Below, piece by piece: positions 6,600 through 8,590 of a stretch of 8,590 nt of DNA. Position numbers and translations under genes: made by a program. The DNA is from Brevundimonas sp. UBA986 (GTDB lineage: Bacteria > Pseudomonadota > Alphaproteobacteria > Caulobacterales > Caulobacteraceae). A model generated the notes under the pieces. It did not search any database. It was given only the letters and a program-made list of their open reading frames with translations, and was not told the origin of the DNA. The DNA lies in the NCBI GenBank assembly GCA_002292165.1, contig DBBK01000067.1:1826-10415 (forward strand), written 5' to 3'. Each line of letters begins with the position of its first letter. Position 1 is the first letter of the stretch.

Positions 6600-6643
6600 C
6601 CCTCGGCACCCATATAATCTTGCATAGTGAAAAATGCAAGATT
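6600..6643 (-). promoter_or_regulatory. Sigma70-like promoter overlapped by an inverted-repeat operator
   Basis: Read on the minus strand, TTGCAT (plus 6634-6639) and TATATG (plus 6611-6616) form a -35/-10 pair with an exact 17-bp spacer. The inverted repeat AATCTTGCAT (plus 6616-6625) and ATGCAAGATT (plus 6634-6643), 10 bp per arm with 8 bp between, covers the -35, the spacer and the edge of the -10. A repressor bound there would block RNA polymerase, and the XRE domain encoded just downstream is the natural candidate. Transcription would start near 6604, giving a leader of only about 11 nt, with GAGGG (plus 6600-6604) as ribosome site. The stretch is strikingly AT-rich for this window. TATAAT also reads on the plus strand at 6613-6618, with no matching -35 or gene. 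Confidence 0.72.
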
Positions 6644-6714
6644 TTTCGATAGGAGGTCACCGGCCTACGTAAGATCAGAGATTGGCGGTCGCTTTCGCCC
6701 TCTTGATCCGAGCC

Positions 6715-7596
6715 TCACCGCAACGGCAGATGCACCTCCGCCGCCGTCCCCTGTTCCGGCGCCTCGAGGAAGAATCTCTGGGCGTAAACGGGGAAGTCGC
6801 GCATCTCCTCGCCGCTGTCGGGCAGCCAGTCGCGGTACAGGAACAGGGCGGCGGGCTCGAGGTTGTGGGTGTCGCCGGTGACGCGCAGGACGGCGCAGCG
6901 CCCGCCGGGAATTTCGCCCTCCTTAACGTCATGCCCGCCCGCCTCGAAGGCATGGCCCTCGGGCAGGCCGACGCACAGGTCCATGGCATAGTCGGCGGGG
7001 TTCGCCGGGCGGCGCTCGGTGTGCCAGATGTTGAAGGTGGCGCTGTTGGCGGGCGACAGGCCCTGCGACTTCCGCCAGGCGATGAAGCGCTGGATGGTCT
7101 GGTCCAGGGTCTCGGGGTCGCCCCGGTGTTCGAAGATCGCGACCCGGGTCGGGGCGGTCTCGCGGATGACGACGTCGGCGGTGGTGAAGGTCTGGGGCAT
7201 GATCCGGCTCCGGGCTGAGTTGAGCGGCGAAAAGGCCGCGAGCCACGGCTCCCAGGCGGGAGATTTCCGGAACTCCGACGGCGACTGCCCCAGCCTCTGG
7301 CGAAAGGCGCGGGCGAAGGCGTCGGGCGTCTCGTAACCGGCGCCCAGGGCGATGTCGGTGACGCTGTCGCCGCCGATGTCCGCCAGCCGTTTCGAGGCCT
7401 GTCTCAGGCGGGCCAGCTGGACATAGCGGTGCAGCGACAGGCCGAAGGTCGCCCTGAACTGCCGATGGAAATGGAATTTCGAAAACGCCGCGACGGCGCT
7501 GACGCTCTCCAGGTCCAGATCGCCGTCCAGGCGCCGGTCGATATGATCCAGCACCCGGGCCATCCGGGCCATGTAGGGGGTCAGCGTCGCCGTCAT
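6715..7596 (-). CDS. AraC-family regulator with GyrI-like effector-binding domain
   Basis: This 293-residue protein has the DNA-binding domain at the N-terminus and the ligand domain at the C-terminus, like Rob of E. coli. The two AraC helix-turn-helix units lie at about 26-50 (LDLESVSAVAAFSKFHFHRQF) and 78-110, with IALGAGYETPDAFARAFR and GQSPSEFR as the classic second motif. A Pro/Arg linker leads to a GyrI/AraC_E_bind domain (135-293) with the typical YRDWLPDSGEEMRDFPVY run (254-271). Such domains bind small hydrophobic or cationic molecules, and relatives control multidrug efflux or stress genes. GAGGAC lies just before the ATG, though close at 3 nt, and an ATG in frame at residue 12 is a less likely start. 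The gene is 72 bp from lepB on the same strand. Its target is not visible here, and the divergent neighbour is absent. Confidence 0.9.
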   Translation of the reverse strand: MTATLTPYMARMARVLDHIDRRLDGDLDLESVSAVAAFSKFHFHRQFRATFGLSLHRYVQLARLRQASKRLADIGGDSVTDIALGAGYETPDAFARAFRQRLGQSPSEFRKSPAWEPWLAAFSPLNSARSRIMPQTFTTADVVIRETAPTRVAIFEHRGDPETLDQTIQRFIAWRKSQGLSPANSATFNIWHTERRPANPADYAMDLCVGLPEGHAFEAGGHDVKEGEIPGGRCAVLRVTGDTHNLEPAALFLYRDWLPDSGEEMRDFPVYAQRFFLEAPEQGTAAEVHLPLR

Positions 7597-7607
7597 CGTC
7601 CTCGCAT

Positions 7608-7620
7608 CCTCGTGACGAGG
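7608..7620. promoter_or_regulatory. 13-bp palindrome before the AraC-family gene
   Basis: CCTCGTGACGAGG is a perfect palindrome around a central G. It begins 12 bp upstream of the ATG of the AraC-family gene, in the 72-bp spacer after lepB, and would lie just before the ribosome site. It could be an operator or an mRNA hairpin affecting translation. AraC proteins usually bind asymmetric direct repeats, so self-binding is not the obvious reading. Confidence 0.35.
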
Positions 7621-7668
7621 CCTGTCAGAGGCAAGGCCGCCCGGCGCGCTCGACCGATCTTGCTGACC

Positions 7669-8442
7669 TTACCGGATCGGTTTGAAGAACCGGTTTCCGC
7701 GCAGGTCCAGCCAGGTCCAGGGCTTGATCAGGGCGGCGCCCGCGTTCCACGACCCGACGACGATCTCGGCCTTGCCGATGATGTTCTTCGCCGGCAGCAG
7801 GCCGACCCCCACGGTTCCGGGCCAGCGGCTGTCCAGCGAGTTGTCGCGATTGTCGCCCATCATGAAATAGTTCCCGGCCGGCACGACATAGACGCCTGTG
7901 TCGTCGCCCGGCAGGCCGGAACCGCCGTCATAGGTGACGTAGCTCCTAGATCCCTGCGTTTCGCGCACCTGCATCACCTCTCGCGTCGGCGCGTCGAAGT
8001 CGTGGGTCAGGCCCTCGGCCGCCTGCGGGATGGCCACGCCGTTGACCGACACCACTCCGCCCGTCACCTGCACCCGGTCGCCGGGCAGGCCAATGACCCG
8101 CTTGACCCAGGTCTGTTTCGGATCGCGCGGCAGGCGGAACACGACCACGTCGCCGCGCTTCGGACCGTGCCCCAGCAGACGCCCGTTCCCCGGGATCAGC
8201 GGCAGGTTCAGCGGCAACGACGCCCGGCTCCAGCCGTAGGCGAACTTGGACACCACGATATAGTCTCCAGTCACCAGTCCCGGCTCCATCGAGGACGAGG
8301 GGATGGTGAAGGGCTGGAACAGCACGACCCTCAGCACCGTCGCCAGGGCCAGGGCGACGACCACGGTCTTCACGATCTCGAGGATCTCGCCACGCGTGGA
8401 GGGAGCGGAGGAGGGGGCGGTCGGTTCGGTGATCTCGGTCAT
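7669..8442 (-). CDS. lepB: Signal peptidase I
   Basis: This 257-residue protein cleaves signal peptides from exported preproteins at the outer face of the inner membrane. One N-terminal membrane segment (about 21-45) follows a Pro/Ser/Thr-rich cytoplasmic tail. The catalytic serine is Ser51 in PSSSMEPG (48-55), the general base lysine is Lys114 in TWVKRVIGLPGDRV (111-124), and the box GDNRDNSLDSR (196-206) is the strongest family signature, so the Ser-Lys dyad is complete. The start gives a normal tail and the upstream ATG runs into a stop, so 8442 is preferred; the ribosome site is weak. In many alphaproteobacteria lepB is followed by rnc and era. Here an AraC-family gene follows instead, so this may be a second copy or a rearranged locus. 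A terminator for the gene to the right implies that lepB has its own promoter, near two palindromes. Confidence 0.97.
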   Translation of the reverse strand: MTEITEPTAPSSAPSTRGEILEIVKTVVVALALATVLRVVLFQPFTIPSSSMEPGLVTGDYIVVSKFAYGWSRASLPLNLPLIPGNGRLLGHGPKRGDVVVFRLPRDPKQTWVKRVIGLPGDRVQVTGGVVSVNGVAIPQAAEGLTHDFDAPTREVMQVRETQGSRSYVTYDGGSGLPGDDTGVYVVPAGNYFMMGDNRDNSLDSRWPGTVGVGLLPAKNIIGKAEIVVGSWNAGAALIKPWTWLDLRGNRFFKPIR

Positions 8443-8485
8443 GGCGGCATCGAGCCCGACCGCTCGCCTTCACGCAATCAACAGC

Positions 8486-8520
8486 CTGTCCGGACAGCCC
8501 CGAAATCGTGTCCGGACACG
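8486..8520. promoter_or_regulatory. Two TGTCCGGACA palindromes 22 bp apart upstream of lepB
   Basis: CTGTCCGGACAG (8486-8497) is a perfect 12-bp palindrome and CGTGTCCGGACACG (8507-8520) a perfect 14-bp palindrome. They share the core TGTCCGGACA, with centres exactly 22 bp apart, two helical turns. This arrangement, 44-78 bp upstream of the lepB start and just after a terminator, is what a cooperative dimeric repressor site looks like. The core does not recur elsewhere in the window as far as I can see. I do not recognise the cognate regulator; a TetR- or MarR-type protein would be typical. Confidence 0.6.
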
Positions 8521-8551
8521 AAAACGCCCCCGGGGCGGAACCCCGGAGGCG
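8521..8551 (-). terminator. Rho-independent terminator of the minus-strand gene beyond the right edge
   Basis: CGCCCCCGGGG (8525-8535) and CCCCGGAGGCG (8541-8551) form an 11-bp GC stem with a 5-nt loop. Read on the minus strand the single non-matching pair becomes a G-U wobble and the stem is followed directly by UUUU (plus 8521-8524), so the minus strand is the functional direction. The gene it ends lies to the right of 8590 and is not in the window. It separates lepB from that gene. Confidence 0.72.
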
Positions 8552-8556
8552 TCGAT

Positions 8557-8590
8557 CCTCCCCCATCGGGGGAGGGGGACCGCGAAGCGG
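8557..8590. repeat. REP-like GC-rich palindromic element, cut by the window end
   Basis: CCTCCCCC (8557-8564) and GGGGGAGG (8568-8575) form a perfect 8-bp stem with loop ATC, followed by a second small hairpin CCGC-GAA-GCGG (8580-8590). Paired short hairpins of this type, with a C-run/G-run stem next to a CGAAG-containing stem, look like the interspersed intergenic palindromes of alphaproteobacterial genomes. Only one copy is in the window, so repetition is inferred. It may extend past the right edge. Confidence 0.5.

Larger units (their letters stand above)
4870..6660. other. Lower-GC segment, probable small acquired island
   Basis: Hand counts of 60-base lines give 57% GC at 5581-5640 and 47% at 6421-6480, against 65% at 3001-3060 and 82% at 2641-2700. 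The segment contains exactly the XRE-ImmA/IrrE gene and the PIN-like gene with their promoter, and codons in both genes use many more A/T third positions than the neighbours. The edges fall in the intergenic spacers near 4870-4930 and 6660-6714. I found no integrase, transposase, tRNA or clear flanking direct repeat, so the mode of acquisition is unknown. Confidence 0.65.

Noticed and set aside
6651..6656. Perfect AGGAGG on the plus strand
   Set aside because: No ATG, GTG or TTG follows at a usable distance and no plus-strand gene lies there, so it is probably chance.
4870..6714. Attachment-site repeats or a transposon end at the edges of the low-GC segment
   Set aside because: I compared both spacers by eye and found no matching direct or inverted repeats of useful length, and no integrase or transposase is present.
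6682..7218. 178-codon plus-strand frame opposite the AraC-family gene
   Set aside because: Shadow frame that starts with a non-ATG codon; the minus-strand AraC/GyrI-like motifs are unambiguous.
7946..8566. 206-codon minus-strand frame overlapping lepB and its upstream region
   Set aside because: Out of frame with lepB and Arg/Gly-rich; it would run through the terminator and both palindromes.

Overview
The window comes from a GC-rich bacterial chromosome. Dense coding, G/C at most third codon positions, Tat/Sec-exported hydrolases and a GC-rich REP-like palindrome next to lepB fit an alphaproteobacterium, possibly Caulobacterales such as Brevundimonas. This is an inference from style; there is no rRNA or marker gene to prove it. 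Seven complete genes other than lepB and lepB itself fill most of the window. I see no tRNA, rRNA, CRISPR array, transposase or integrase.

Region 1 (1-4869) is a hydrolase cluster. It holds an exported S33/TAP-like alpha/beta hydrolase (109-1557, +), a LysR regulator convergent to it (1576-2475, -), and, divergent from the LysR gene, a two-gene operon. The operon encodes an exported epoxide-hydrolase-like alpha/beta hydrolase fused to a C-terminal cupin (2582-4009, +) and, 23 bp later, a cytoplasmic Ser-nucleophile alpha/beta hydrolase (4033-4869, +). The divergent layout suggests that the LysR protein controls the fusion-hydrolase operon. The likely role is catabolism or detoxification of an unidentified ester, epoxide or lactone-like compound.

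Region 2 (about 4870-6660) has clearly lower GC and holds a two-gene minus-strand operon. The first gene is an XRE-HTH protein fused to an ImmA/IrrE HExxH metallopeptidase (5502-6593). The second, 12 bp downstream, encodes a PIN-like nuclease-fold protein (4980-5489). A sigma70-like promoter with a 10-bp inverted repeat lying over its -35 and spacer precedes the first gene, as expected for an autoregulated toxin-antitoxin-like or stress/defence module. This is the most likely new system in the window and looks horizontally acquired.

Region 3 (6715-8590) returns to high GC. It carries an AraC-type regulator with a GyrI-like ligand-binding domain (6715-7596, -) and type I signal peptidase lepB (7669-8442, -). 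Upstream of lepB lie two copies of the palindrome TGTCCGGACA exactly 22 bp apart, then a rho-independent terminator for a minus-strand gene that lies beyond the right edge, then a REP-like palindrome cut by the window end.
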